From Amoebidium appalachense (lineage: Eukaryota > Ichthyosporea): a stretch of DNA of 64,000 nucleotides. Every line of letters starts with the position of its first letter. The stretch's first letter is position 1. Of the stretch, positions 1-36,082 are shown one piece after another. The stretch covers positions 6,820,001 through 6,884,000 of the forward strand of contig CAVNZM010000003.1 in assembly GCA_963693365.1 (NCBI GenBank), written 5' to 3'. The translations under genes were made by a program, and so were the position numbers. The notes below the pieces were generated by a model. That model was not told the DNA's origin. It saw only the letters and a list, made by a program, of their open reading frames with translations, and did no database searches.

Positions 1-24118
<24,118 letters not shown>

Positions 24119-26197
24119 ATGATACGCACACTTTTTCTCGCGTCGGCGCTAGTTTTGGCGCATGCAGCCGACGTCACCGTTTCGCCCGGTGCTGACCTTC
24201 AGGCCGCTGTGGACGGTGCATCGAACGGAGACACGATTGTGCTTGATGCAGGCACATACACACTCAGTGCCCCCTTGGCCATCAGCAAACCCCTCACCAT
24301 CAAGGGTGCCCCCGTAGTTGGATCTGCCACCCCCACCACAGTCATTGATGTGGCCGGTACGGGCTCTGTTGTCGACGCCAGTGTTTGGGATGTTGCCTTT
24401 GTGGATGTGCTCTTCACTGACGCCACCCAGTCTGTCTCCTGCCAGCTGGCCGAGCCCTGGGCCCTGAAAGCAAACTTCACGATCGACCTGATAGCACCCG
24501 TCATCCAAAACAACCTCGTCACCATAGACACGGACCTTGGTAGGTGGTTCAACACACGCAGGCTGCATGAGCTGTCCTTTGGCAACTGCACATGGGCGGC
24601 ACACGGCAACAACCACCTTCTGGGCCGCTATCTCCGCCTCGATCGCACGTGCCACGCCAAGGTGGGCTACAAGGTTAAGTTTGACCGTCTCCAAAACTGT
24701 GGGCTCATCCCAGACAAGACCGTGCCAAAGTTTGTGAGCTACCGCACACACCTTGAAGCAAACATGACCGAATATGTCGCTTTGATCAGCGACACTCAGC
24801 CCCTGCGTATTCCCGCAACGCGCAGCGGCAATGCCATCACCATTCTCCGCATTCAGATCGACAGAGAGGGGTCCGTGTCTGCGAGCATCACCGTCAACTA
24901 TCCTAAGTTGGAGATAGAAGCCACCATCGTGAAAATACAAACAAACAAGACTGTGGGCAACGAAACCACCGTCCAGATTCTTGTGAATGTTCCTCCGCCT
25001 TTCATCATTACCAATAGCACGGGTACCCTTAATGCAACCAACAAGGACGACACCAACCTCACAACAGGCACATGGACATCAATTGGCGCCGAATGCACAG
25101 AGCCCGGGGTCCCATGCAACCGCACGCTCGAATTTCTTCTTTACGGGTGTGATCTTACGGCCCAGTACGTGCTCAAACAGGTCCCCATAACCTGTGACGC
25201 AGCCACCGCCGCCGCTAACGCATGCCCCGGCGAGGGCCAGTCGTTCGACATCCAGTTCTACCTGGACACCCTCAACTTCTGCAAAGAGTCTGAATTCAAC
25301 CTGTCAGCCCTGTTCACCGCCGACATTGTCCTTCGATCCGACAACACCTACACCACCGTGCGGCCCACAAACAACTTCAACCTTGGCGACATGTCCTTCT
25401 GGTCTATCCGCCTCTGGACAAACGTCACCAACGTAGGCATCAGCGACGCAGAAATCATCGCATCTAAACGCGAATCGGACGGCGACTGCACCGCGACGCC
25501 CGCCTACGTGACCTACCTCACCAACCCCGCCACCATTGCAGTGACCAAGTCCCTCGGCCAGAACCCGGCACAGCTCCATTTCCCTCTGCAGGTAACTTCA
25601 GCAATGGCGTGTGCAAGTGCCCTGACTACTGGTAACAGCGTCAACTTCACATACACTGTTAGGGTCGACTATGTGGACTCGAGCGTACGCCGCCGCCGGA
25701 GAAACACCGGTGAAATGCAAAGTGTGTTCAGGCGCAATAGCGGTGCCATGGATGTCGACTCACCTCCTGTGGGTATTGGATATCGCCAAGATCAGGCCCC
25801 GGTGATTCCTCAGCAGACGGAAGCGGCGACGGGCGGGTCTACAAAGGCGCTAGTCATGGTTGCGGTGGTGGTGTCTGTCCTTGCGTGTGTGTGCTGTGTG
25901 GGTGTGGGTATGCTTGCGGTGGCGCTGTATAGGCGTAGGCAAAGGCGTAATGAGAAGAACGATGAGATGCTTGCAAACACGAACACAGATATGGCAGCTA
26001 GCAGGGCTTATTTCCAGTCTCCTTCAAATGCGGATATGGGTGGAAGCAAAATGTCCTTCCACTCCCCGTCCGCTGATGTTACTAATACTCAGGCTGGGAT
26101 TGCATCAGGTAGTAAGATGAGTGTGCGATCTCCCTCTGTGGACTTCAGTGGTTTGTCTTCGGGTAGTCGCATGAGCGTGAGCATGAACAGGGTCTAG
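24119..26197 (+). CDS. Intronless type I membrane glycoprotein with beta-helix-like N-terminus, possible ZP-like module and furin-like site (paralogue 1)
   Basis: The protein has 692 residues and no recognised name. Residues 1-16 are a clear signal peptide ending AHA. Residues 20-85 (LQAAVDGASNGDTIVLDAGT, then PLTIKG) look like the first coils of a right-handed beta-helix. A cysteine-rich ectodomain with many N-x-S/T sites follows, including SFGNCTW, LQNCGL, GDCTATP and MACAS. Five arginines at 524-528 form a furin-like site. One hydrophobic span lies at about 575-604, followed by a basic stop-transfer stretch (YRRRQRR) and a Ser/Pro-rich tail with repeated GSKMS motifs. Two cysteine blocks, a polybasic site and then a membrane span recall ZP-domain proteins; this is inference. 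The start is the first ATG before the signal peptide. It has a paralogue at 41475-43472. Confidence 0.88.
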   Translation: MIRTLFLASALVLAHAADVTVSPGADLQAAVDGASNGDTIVLDAGTYTLSAPLAISKPLTIKGAPVVGSATPTTVIDVAGTGSVVDASVWDVAFVDVLFTDATQSVSCQLAEPWALKANFTIDLIAPVIQNNLVTIDTDLGRWFNTRRLHELSFGNCTWAAHGNNHLLGRYLRLDRTCHAKVGYKVKFDRLQNCGLIPDKTVPKFVSYRTHLEANMTEYVALISDTQPLRIPATRSGNAITILRIQIDREGSVSASITVNYPKLEIEATIVKIQTNKTVGNETTVQILVNVPPPFIITNSTGTLNATNKDDTNLTTGTWTSIGAECTEPGVPCNRTLEFLLYGCDLTAQYVLKQVPITCDAATAAANACPGEGQSFDIQFYLDTLNFCKESEFNLSALFTADIVLRSDNTYTTVRPTNNFNLGDMSFWSIRLWTNVTNVGISDAEIIASKRESDGDCTATPAYVTYLTNPATIAVTKSLGQNPAQLHFPLQVTSAMACASALTTGNSVNFTYTVRVDYVDSSVRRRRRNTGEMQSVFRRNSGAMDVDSPPVGIGYRQDQAPVIPQQTEAATGGSTKALVMVAVVVSVLACVCCVGVGMLAVALYRRRQRRNEKNDEMLANTNTDMAASRAYFQSPSNADMGGSKMSFHSPSADVTNTQAGIASGSKMSVRSPSVDFSGLSSGSRMSVSMNRV

Positions 26198-26199
26198 AC

Positions 26200-26468
26200 T
26201 TTTGTCCAAAGATGCGGCCACTGTGTGTGTTATGTAGATTAGACTCGTAATAATTCGGCCACTATTGTAACGGTTTTGGTACGCCACTGTGTGTGTTATG
26301 TAGATTAGACTAATAATAACTTGGCCACTATAGTAACGGTTTTGGTAGAACCGTTTATAATAACTTGGCCACTATTGTAACGGTTTTGGTACGCCACTGT
26401 GTGTGTTATGAGATTAGACTCATAATAACTTGGCCACTGTAGTAACGGTTTTGGTAGAACCGTTTATA
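26200..26468 (+). repeat. 3'-flank tandem repeats with two identical stem-loops
   Basis: Three to four imperfect copies of a roughly 65-base unit (GCCACTGTGTGTGTTATG, then AACTTGGCCACTA and GTAACGGTTTTGGTA) follow the stop codon of the 24119 gene. Two units extend into a perfect 7-bp stem: AACGGTT/AACCGTT at 26335-26355 and 26444-26464, each with a TTGGTAG loop. They may be part of the 3' UTR. Confidence 0.8.
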
Positions 26469-26591
26469 AGTTGACACCCACCCCACTGGTTGGGGATCTG
26501 CAAGCTGTCTTCTTTTTAAACTAATTTATGATTTCACCCACCAGTAGATGATAGTATGTACTTTTAAGTTTAGGTAGTGAGTTTTAATCGA

Positions 26592-26597
26592 AATAAA
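26592..26597 (+). terminator. Candidate polyadenylation signal of the 24119 gene
   Basis: AATAAA 395 bases after the stop codon, beyond the repeated stem-loops of the 3' flank. It is the first canonical hexamer I see after the gene. Confidence 0.4.
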
Positions 26598-26993
26598 AAC
26601 AAAACAACATCCGACTGTCTCTGTTCAATGCTCACAGCAATCTGCAAGATGGATTTGCCCACAACTGGCCGTGAGGCATGGGGGTTAGAGTTGGGGAGAG
26701 GGGGGAAGGGGGGCGCTCTTGAGATCGCAGTGACCGTCCCAGCTTTGCGCCCTGTGCCCTATGTAGGATTCACTGTTTCGGCGAATCATGTCTGAGAGAA
26801 AAGCCTTTTCGGGTCGGTAGGGGAGAGAAAACACACGACTCCGCTGAGTCGGGCGAGATCCTCTGAGCGCTTTTTCTGTGTGTTTTTGTTTGTGTCCGAC
26901 AGTTGTAAATTCAGTAGGGGAGGCCCGGTGAGGGATTGAGTTCCGAGTGATCCGAGTTGCAAAATCTCCACATCGTATTGGTTGCCGCTTTGT

Positions 26994-27054
<61 letters not shown>

Positions 27055-27166
27055 TTCTTCCCCCCCCCACATATACCTTCACCGGCCATTTCACTGAAAT
27101 GGTAGCTTTTCACTCACCCAGCAGCGCCAACTCTACAATAGTGGCACGTCACTTTGGACCGTCTGC

Positions 27167-27582
27167 TATGGGGTGGAAAGGGACAAAATCGAAACGATAC
27201 TACTTTTCTAGGGCTACGCGATTGGTTGATTTGACCAGATTCAAGGAGGCTAGCAGCCGCTGATTGGCTGACTGACCGGCGCGCCTCATCTAGCTAGCAG
27301 CTGCTATAGTAGCTCTTCACACGGTCTAAATTTGCCCACCGCGCTATCTACAAGGCGCTACAAAAACTTGTTATTAGGCACCCAAAGCCTGTTTACTATT
27401 AGGAAAAAGGCTGAATGTACTTCAAATTACTTTCGAATAGTGTGTAACCTCAATAGTAGCTCTAAGGCCCGACTTTTGACTAAGCCCCCGTCACATATAC
27501 ATACGCCATAATTGATCATGATCATGAGCAGGAACTCGCTAAAAAAGTAGTAGATTTCTATTTTGTTCCTTTCCACCCCATG
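27167..27582. repeat. Inverted repeat, arms of about 45 bp, spacer about 325 bp
   Basis: Arm 1 (27167-27211) contains ATGGGGTGGAAAGGGACAAA and TACTACTTTTCTAG. The reverse complement of 27539-27582 contains ATGGGGTGGAAAGGAACAAA and TACTACTTTTTTAG. Each arm is bordered by ATTGG/CCAAT motifs. It may be a foldback element or a duplicated promoter unit. Confidence 0.6.
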
Positions 27583-29269
27583 GTAACACTCATTGCAAAG
27601 GGCTGGCTTGACGCTAGCACCCCAAAGACTGTTTCTGATTGGACGACTCCGACCAATCGGCAGCCACCGAGCTATCAGTACTGGGGATGACCCCCCTCCC
27701 CTTCCCCCCCTCCCCCCGTGACCCCCTCTTCCTCCCCCCCCCCCCCCCCCCCCCTGCCGCTGCCGCTGCTGCCAGCCACACATGATGTACACACTGTCAA
27801 ACACACACGTTCACGCGTGGCACAAACCAACAAACACATACGGGCTATCACACACTGACACACACACACACCGGCACACACACACACACTGTGGCACCCA
27901 CACTCACACTCAAATACACACACACACACACACACACCGTGCCACAGCGGCACACACCCGGCACTTGCGTGCGTGCGTACACGCGCACACATCATCGGAC
28001 ACACCACATTGACCCCCCCGGGGCCTTCCCACTCCCCCCTTCCCACCACTGTGCACACGCACACCCAACACATCATGTACCCCCCGTCCTCCTAGGCTAC
28101 CCCACCCTTCCTCCCCACCACTGTGTGCCACACACACACATACACACACGTACGCATAACGGCAACCGGCACTTGCCAACTTCCTACCAAATGATGCAAC
28201 TTCATTATTTCATCCAAAGGCGTCGAGGAAACTTTGGCCTGACCAAAGGGTACCATGAACCTCACGCGGGGGGGGGGGGGGGGGGCATTGATACTCTTGG
28301 CGTGTTCTTACGATTTGGGGCTTGATCCGAGGGGTATGGTTATTCGAGGGACTAATGTACCCTTTCCCCCTCCCCCCCCGGCCCCCCCCCCCCCCCCCCC
28401 ACCCCCACCCCTCCCCCTCTCCCTCCCCCCCCTGTGCAAACCCCCCCTTCTCCCCCTTCCGGGCCCCCCTTTCCCCTCCACCTCAAACCCTCCCCCCTCC
28501 CCCCTCCCTCCCCCCATCCCGCCCGTGAGGCTCCGGGTTCCCCTTCCCTCCCTCCCCCCTCCCCTCCCCCTCCCCCCCCCCCCCCTTTCCCCTCCCCCCC
28601 CTCCCCCCCTCCCCTCCCCCCCCTCCCCCCCCTTCCCCACCTCCCAACCCCAATAAACACACACAACACCCACCCGCCACCAACCCACCTACTCCAACTA
28701 AACTTACGAAGCGCCCAAAGCGCACAATCACACTTGCAGGGGCCACTAAGTTGCCAATATATCAATGCCACATGCTATCAATATCATGATGTTTTGAACG
28801 TCGGACATCATAGGGATGTGAGCCGGATGCCCAAAAATGCCTCGATTTGATTGGTAGGGTTGAATGGCTGCGAATCTTGCTCTGACCGCCCCATAGTGAT
28901 AGTAGCCCCTACCGGGCCTTCTTCAGGAGAAAATGGCACATCGGCCCTGTTACCGTGTGCTCACGCTGTGCCCAAATCCATGAAAGCCAACGGTACACTT
29001 CCTCCACTTACCCCCCCCCCCCCCCCTCCCCCCCCTTCCTCCCTCCCTCCCCCTTCCCCCCCTCCCCCCCCTCCCCTCCCCCCTCCCCGCGCGCCCTTTC
29101 TTTCCTCTCTTCCAACACCCAGCCCCGACAACGACCAATTACTGTGGGCACCTCCTGGTCATACCGTCACTAAAAGGTATGGGCAGCACATCTACGGTCT
29201 CCTCCCCTTCTTCTGCCCATCCATTATCTCTCCTTTTTTTTTTTTTAATACCCTCTAGATAATACCCCC

Positions 29270-29435
29270 TTTCTTCTATCATACTTTTTGTCCGCTTTTT
29301 TATCCACCCCGCTATCAGATTCTCCCCCTTTTTCTATCCACTCTCTATCCAAGCCCTCGGTAAGCTATCCAGCCACTATCCCCCCTTTCTTCTTTCCACT
29401 CCGTATATCCGCTTTCTTCTATCCACCTACTTTCC

Positions 29436-29468
<33 letters not shown>

Positions 29469-29920
29469 CCCCAAAACTTCTTCTTTCCACCCACTATCTC
29501 CCCTTCTCTTCTATCCTGAACTATCCTCCCTTTCTTCTATCCACCCACTATCCCGCCTTTCTTCTATCCGGCCCACTATCACAGTCTCCACCCACCATCA
29601 TCCCCTTTCTTCTATCCACCCACTACCCCCCCCCCTCCCCCCCCCCCTTAAAATTCTATATTCTTCCTTCCATCCACTATCCCCCCTTTCTTCTATCCAC
29701 CCACTATCTCCCCTTCCTCCTATCCAGCCACTGCCCCCCCTTATTCTATCCACTCACACTCTCACACCCCTTTCCCCACCCTCTATCCCCCCTTTCTTCT
29801 ATCCACCCACTGCTATGGATGATCCTCTTTTTCTTCTATCCACCCCCTAGACTTATGATTTACCCTTTCTTCTATCCAACCACTATCCTCCCTTTCTTCT
29901 ATCCAGCCACTATCGTACAG
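29270..29920. repeat. Degenerate TTTCTTCTATCCACCCACTA repeat array
   Basis: About twenty imperfect units of 25-30 bases with the core CTTTCTTCTATCCACCCAC and TATCCCC, interrupted by poly-C near 29440-29466. A related array lies at 34380-34740. Confidence 0.85.
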
Positions 29921-30065
29921 GGGCTGTTTACTAGTCCCACAGACACGTTAATTAAATATGACTGACATAGGCTAAGAAGTTCTTCAATCGAAATGGTTGG
30001 AAATGATTAACTTGAAGTCTCAGGCTATCAAGGATGAGGGGAGGTAAATTTACTAAATGCGTGTG

Positions 30066-30480
30066 CCACGTGTGTGTGTGTGTGTGCGTGTGTGTATGTG
30101 TGTGTGTGTGTGTGCGTGTGTGTGTGTGTGTGTGCGTGTGCGTGTGCGTGTGTGTGCATGTGGGTGTGTATGTGGGTGTGTATGTGGGTGGGTGGGGGTG
30201 TGTGTGTGTTGCGGTGTGTGTGTGTGTGTATGTGTGTGTGTGCATGTGTGTGTGTGTTTGTTTGTTTGTTTGTTTGTGTGTGTGTGTGTGTGTGTGTGTT
30301 TGCATGTGTGTGTGTTCGTGTGTTTGTGTGCATGTGTGCCTGCAGTGTGTGCGCGCATGTGTGTGTTTGCTTGTGAGTATATGTGCATGTGTATGTATGA
30401 TGTGTGTGTGTGTGTGCGCGTGTCTGTGCATGCGCGCGGGCGTGTGTGCGCGTGTGTGTGCGCGTGCGAGTGTCTCCGTT
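30066..30480. repeat. Interrupted (GT)n / TG-rich tract, about 400 bp
   Basis: GT-rich sequence with (GTTT)n and GTGCGC interruptions, in the spacer. Confidence 0.9.
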
Positions 30481-30861
30481 CAAGAGTCTACCTCTCTCCC
30501 CGAACCTCTCAACACCCACTCGCATGTAGGTCCACATAAATTGAAGTTCTTCCCCTCCCCCTCCCCCCTTCCCCCCGCCCCCCGTGGCACCCACTCGGGG
30601 CGCCTGCTGCATGCCTCCCCTGAGTTCCCCTGCCGGAAATATGGATGAAAGATTGCCTTCTGAGAAAGAGGGACTCATGAAGATACTAAGTTGAGGTGAA
30701 GGAAGTAGGTGAGGGTAGGTCGGTGGGGGCTGGGGAGGAGGGGGAATAGTGGGGGCCGGAGAATGGGGGGGGGGGGGGGGGGGGGAGGGGGGGGGGGGGA
30801 GAAGAAGGCAAGGGATAGTAAGGAGTGAGGGGATGGACCCCTTCCGGGGGGGGGGGGGGGG

Positions 30862-30892
<31 letters not shown>

Positions 30893-31368
30893 TTTCACGA
30901 ATATATTTACACCGGTTAAAGTTTGCATGTCGTCTCCACATACTCCCAAGACAAAGTGTGATCGGGAATATCTTGGCTAGGAAAATGAACTTAATTGAAA
31001 CCTTTCCAAGCCTCACCAAAAAAGATCAAATATATCTCAGAAATAAGCCAGAATATGAGAGCAAAGAAAAAAAAAGATTTCAATACTCTCGGACAGAGCA
31101 AATGGCGACCTAGATATTCCGTCCTGGTTTCTGGTTACTCTGCCAACGTAACTTGAAACCGTATTTTAGATTATTTTTCAAGAAATGCTACTTTGCTCTG
31201 GGCCAAATAAAATCATCACCGAGCATCTTCGGTGCATTAGTGACCAATCCCCTCCTCCCCCCCCCCCTCCCCCCCCCCCCCCCCCCCCCCCCATCCTCAC
31301 ACTCACACACACGCACACACGTACACCGTAACACCACCACCACCGCCGCCACCACACACAAACACCGT

Positions 31369-31374
<6 letters not shown>

Positions 31375-31458
<84 letters not shown>
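31375..31458. repeat. (CA)n microsatellite, about 84 bp
   Basis: A pure run preceded by CACCACC repeats and followed by a G-rich tract to about 31580. Confidence 0.92.
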
Positions 31459-31460
<2 letters not shown>

Positions 31461-31803
31461 GGAGATTTATTTTTGTTGTTTGCGGGGTGGAGGGTGTGTG
31501 GGGGGGTGTGTGGGGTGTGTGTGTGCGGAAGGGGGGGGGGGGGGGGGAGGGGGGAGGGGGGAGGGGGGGAGGGGGGAGGTGCGTTACAGGGGGGACTGCA
31601 AGCTGACTTTTGTTGGCTGCGTAAAACATGCTAAGCCTTGAAAGGACCTTGGTGTACGTCATGAATCAGATTAATCCCTTCCCAAGGCTAGGTGACATCT
31701 TTGATTAGCACGTGACCCAAGGAACCCTCATGATATCGATATGCACGATTATCTACATTCAAAAAACGGGGGCCTAAGGCTTCCGGTACAAAATTTCCTG
31801 CAG

Positions 31804-31845
<42 letters not shown>

Positions 31846-33205
31846 CACAGATATCCAGAAAGAAACGGTGGATATGTGTGTATGGGGGGGAGGGGGGTAG
31901 TGGGGGGGTAGTTCGATCGAGAAAAACGGTGGGGGAGATATAGAGGGAGAGAAAGGGAGGGAGATGGCGGGGAGGGGGGACGAGGTTGTCGGGTGGGGTG
32001 GGGGGGGGGGGAAAGGCGGGGGACGGCCATTGTAATAAATAAATGACTTCAATATGACTTTCAGTTTAATGACCATGAATATCATAATATAATTATAATA
32101 TAATATGAATATGATAAGTCGGAGGATTTACACTTTCTACAGTTTGGGAAACGGTGGGAGCACTTCCTCTCGTGTACATGTGTGGTTTCATGTATTTTCC
32201 AGCACGGCCACACAATAGCAGAGGAACCAAATTAATACTAGGGTCTATGGGCATCGGCTCGGATCGACGGTGATATCATCGAATCAGATTCTGCGCAGCT
32301 TGTGTGTGCCAGCGCGTTGACAGAGGTGTATCCGACGGTCTTTGCCCATACACACATGGGGTGGGAGGGAAAAAAGAATACAGACAGATGCAGTTCAAAG
32401 AGGTTCCCGGTAGGCACTGAACAGCGGGAGGGGGGGGGGGGGGGGTAGGGTATGTGGGAGGGAGAGAGAGTGTATGAGAAGGGGGAGGGGAAAGGGGGGG
32501 AGGGGGGGGGGAGGGAGGGGAGGGGGGAGGGGGGGATATTCCCGTTCCGCTGTCTGTCTCAATTTTATTTTCAAATTCTTGTTTTAGTTTTTCTGCGGGA
32601 TGATGTTGGGGGGAAGGGTGGGAGGGTGGGGAGGCAACGGCATCTCTTTAATAAACCTTGGAGCGAATTAAGGTTGAATGACTCATTTAACCTTCGACTG
32701 TCCAAACACCACATGTGACTACTGTCGGACACTTATTACCTCCGTATAGTCACACGTGTGATATCATCGAGGTGACTCAGAATCCCCCCTGAGACCCTCC
32801 GACCCCCCTCCCCCCCCCCCCCCCCCCCCCCCAAGATTCCCCCTCAGACCCTTAGCCCCCCCCCCCCCCCCCCCCCCCATGTGTTGGGAAATAGTCACTA
32901 GTTTGGTATCATCAGGGTGTCTTAGACCCCCCTTGAGACCCTTAGAACCCCCCATGTGCCTGGACTGGCTCTGAAGACAGCCACTCACACTAGTGGGCAT
33001 ATGACACAGATATCTTGCTGGCAGCATGCATTGGATAATTGCAGTCACAGTGACCCTGTATCCCCCCCCGCGCCGATCAAATGATCTCGGTGCGCTCCCC
33101 CCCCCCCCCTCCCCCCCTCTCCCCCCTCCCACCTCTTCCCCCTCCCGTATCCCCGCCGCCCCCTGCGACCCACCCAATCCCTCTGCCACCCCCACCCGTC
33201 CCCTC

Positions 33206-33259
<54 letters not shown>

Positions 33260-33625
33260 ACACATGCATGCTCTTCTCCCCCTCCCTTCCCACTCTCTTC
33301 ACGGGACCCAGCACATTCTCACTCCAGCCCCTCCCCTCCCCCTCCCCCCCCAACCACCCACACACCCCGGTTTACCCCCCCCCCCCCCCCCCCCCCCCTC
33401 TCCTCCTCCTCCTCCTTCTAACGGCGCCATGCATGTGCACGCAATAGCGCCGTGAATGCTTTATGCATATGATTATGCCATCTGATACATCGTGCTGGCC
33501 CAGGAGAGAATAATGTTCGAATATAGCCCTGCCACCACAGGTCATGCTTCTTTCAGCTCCCTAAAAGTACTTATCCCCCACCCCCCTCCCCCCGCCCCTC
33601 TCCCCCCCTCCCCCCAACCTGCCAC

Positions 33626-33672
<47 letters not shown>

Positions 33673-33839
33673 CCCCCCCCCCTCCCCCCCTCCCCCCTTC
33701 CCCCCTTTTCCACCATCCATGGCCCCTTCTGTGGACACCCAGGCCACTTAGACCAGTCCGCACACACACCATGAGCCCATGCCATCCACACTCACGGTAC
33801 CGTCTTGCCGGGAACCGTCCTCTTTCCACCGTCACACCC

Positions 33840-34262
33840 TGTCCCACATTATCCACCCACATTATCCACCCTGTCCCCACATTATCCACCCACTCAACAC
33901 CCTGTCCCCACATTATCCACCCACTCAACACCCTGTCCCCACATTATCCACCCACTCAACACCCTGTCCCCACATTATCCACCCTGTCCCCACATTATCC
34001 ACCCACTCAACACCCTGTCCCCACATTATCCACCCTGTCCCCACATTATCCACCCACTCAACACCCTGTCCCCACATTATCCACCCTGCACATTATCCAC
34101 CCACTCAACACCCTGTCCCCACATTATCCAACCTGTCCCCACATGATCCACCCACTCAACACCCTGTCCCCACATTATGCACCCTGTCCCCACATTATCC
34201 ACCCACTCAACACCCTGTCCCCACATTATCCACCCTGTCCCCACATTATCCACCCACTCAAC
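33840..34262. repeat. Tandem repeat of CACATTATCCACC units
   Basis: Alternating 20-base (CCCTGTCCCCACATTATCCA) and 31-base (with an added CCCACTCAACA) units, about sixteen in all. The array is highly regular. Confidence 0.93.
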
Positions 34263-34379
34263 CGCTCATAGTATACACCCTCGGCCTTCCTCCGACCGCT
34301 GACCTCCCTAATCCTCTATTTGCCCACCGTTTGCTCTCGTCCAATCATCCCGGTCAAAAGAAAAAATATTTCCGCTTGC

Positions 34380-34740
34380 CTCTGCCCACCCACTATCCTC
34401 CCCTTTATCTATCCACCCACTATCTCCCCTTTATCTATCCACCCACTATCTCCCTTTATATATCCACCCACGATCCCCCCTTTATCTATCCACCCACGAA
34501 CCCCCCTTCATCTATCCAACCACTATCCCCCCTTTATCTATCCAACCACTATCTCCCCTGTCTTCTATCCCCCTACTCTCTTCCCAGGGCCTTGCTTTTA
34601 TCCCACTACCAGTTCCCCTTTCTTAGAGTCTATCCCCCAGCTATCTCCCCTTTCTTCTTTTCGTCCACCCAACATCTGCCCTTTCCTATGTCCACCTTTA
34701 TCCAACTTGTTCCTATCCACCCATCAAGCCTTTCTGGTTC
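34380..34740. repeat. Second TCTATCCACCCACTATC repeat array
   Basis: Units such as TTTATCTATCCACCCACTAT followed by CTCCCC, clearly related to the 29270-29920 array and in the same orientation. Confidence 0.85.
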
Positions 34741-35279
34741 ACACGGTGACCGCTCGTCCGAATCTTTTTGAGGGTTGCTTTTGAAGTGTGTGTGTGTAGT
34801 ATAGTGTCTCCTCTATCCCTCTCCACCGCGACTCATCCTCCCCCGCCGTCTCCGCCACCCCCCTCCCCCCTCCTCCCTCCCCCTGTTCCTCTTCTTCCCC
34901 AGTCAATCTCCCCTTTTTGGTACGCATTTGAAAGGTAAATATTCAGCACCGTACGGCAAAGACAGACGGAGGGGTGGGCGAGATGAAGAGGGTACGGCTT
35001 GTGGGTAGGGATTGGAGGGTGCGGGTTGGGAGGGGGCCGGGGGGGGGGGGGGGGGAGGGGGGGGGGAGGGGGAAGAGGAGGGGGGCAAGGGCAGGGGGGG
35101 GGGGGGGGGATGGGGGGGGGTCACAGGAGTTTTTGAATCAATTTTTGCGATGCCTATGAATCAAGGGACCCCGCCAATAAGAATACGCTAGCAGCCAAGT
35201 GGGGATTTTATGGGCAGGCACCTCGGCCAGATTTTGGGATCACTTTTTTTGGTGGCCGACTGGCCGAAAACCCCCCCCT

Positions 35280-35318
<39 letters not shown>

Positions 35319-35447
35319 TTCCCCCCCCCCCCCCCTCCTCCTCCCGGATCCCCTCCCCCCTAATCTTATCCCCCTCCCGGCCACTCGGTCTGGCGGGGTC
35401 CCCAATCTCCCGCCCCGCCCACCCGCCTCCCTGCCTCCCGCTCTTTT

Positions 35448-35488
<41 letters not shown>

Positions 35489-35925
35489 CTCCCTCCCTCC
35501 CCTTCCCCTAGTCCCCTCCACCCCCGGGGCGCACTCATGAAACGTTCCCTTTCTCCCCGCCCCCCTCCCCTTCCCAGATCCTCAGTCCCCCCCCCCCCCC
35601 CCCCCCCCCCCGTCCCACTTCCCACCTAACCCCTCCCGCATTCATGAGGCCCGGCGGCATTAAGAGCATGCCAGCGGCTATCTAAAAAGTTCAGTCAATT
35701 CATTGCGGCCACATCATGGGGGGGTTCTTATTGGCGGAGTATCCGGTATCCGAGTCTATAATCTATCCCTTAGTCCCAGTACTCAGAGTATGCTAAAATA
35801 GTGAACTGAGTTCTGGCTTCTGATCACTCCACTGGATAACGCAAAAGATTATTTACCCTCAATAAATCTCCTCTAGGTTAAATACATCACTCAGTCACTC
35901 GCCAGCCTTCAATGGCATTACTAAT

Positions 35926-35958
<33 letters not shown>

Positions 35959-36040
35959 CCCCAAATTCCCCTAGCCCCCCTTCCTTCCCTCCCTCCCCCC
36001 CACCCCCTCCCCCCCCCTCCCCCCCCCAAAAAAATAAATA

Positions 36041-36044
<4 letters not shown>

Positions 36045-36077
<33 letters not shown>
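36045..36077. repeat. (AT)n microsatellite
   Basis: A short pure AT run between an A-rich stretch and AAGAAG repeats. AT repeats are rare here; the other lies near 45675-45724. Confidence 0.88.

Positions 36078-36082
<5 letters not shown>

Noticed and set aside
33840-34262. Repeated TTATCCAC words resembling bacterial DnaA boxes
   Set aside because: The sequence is plainly eukaryotic, and the words are part of a simple minisatellite.
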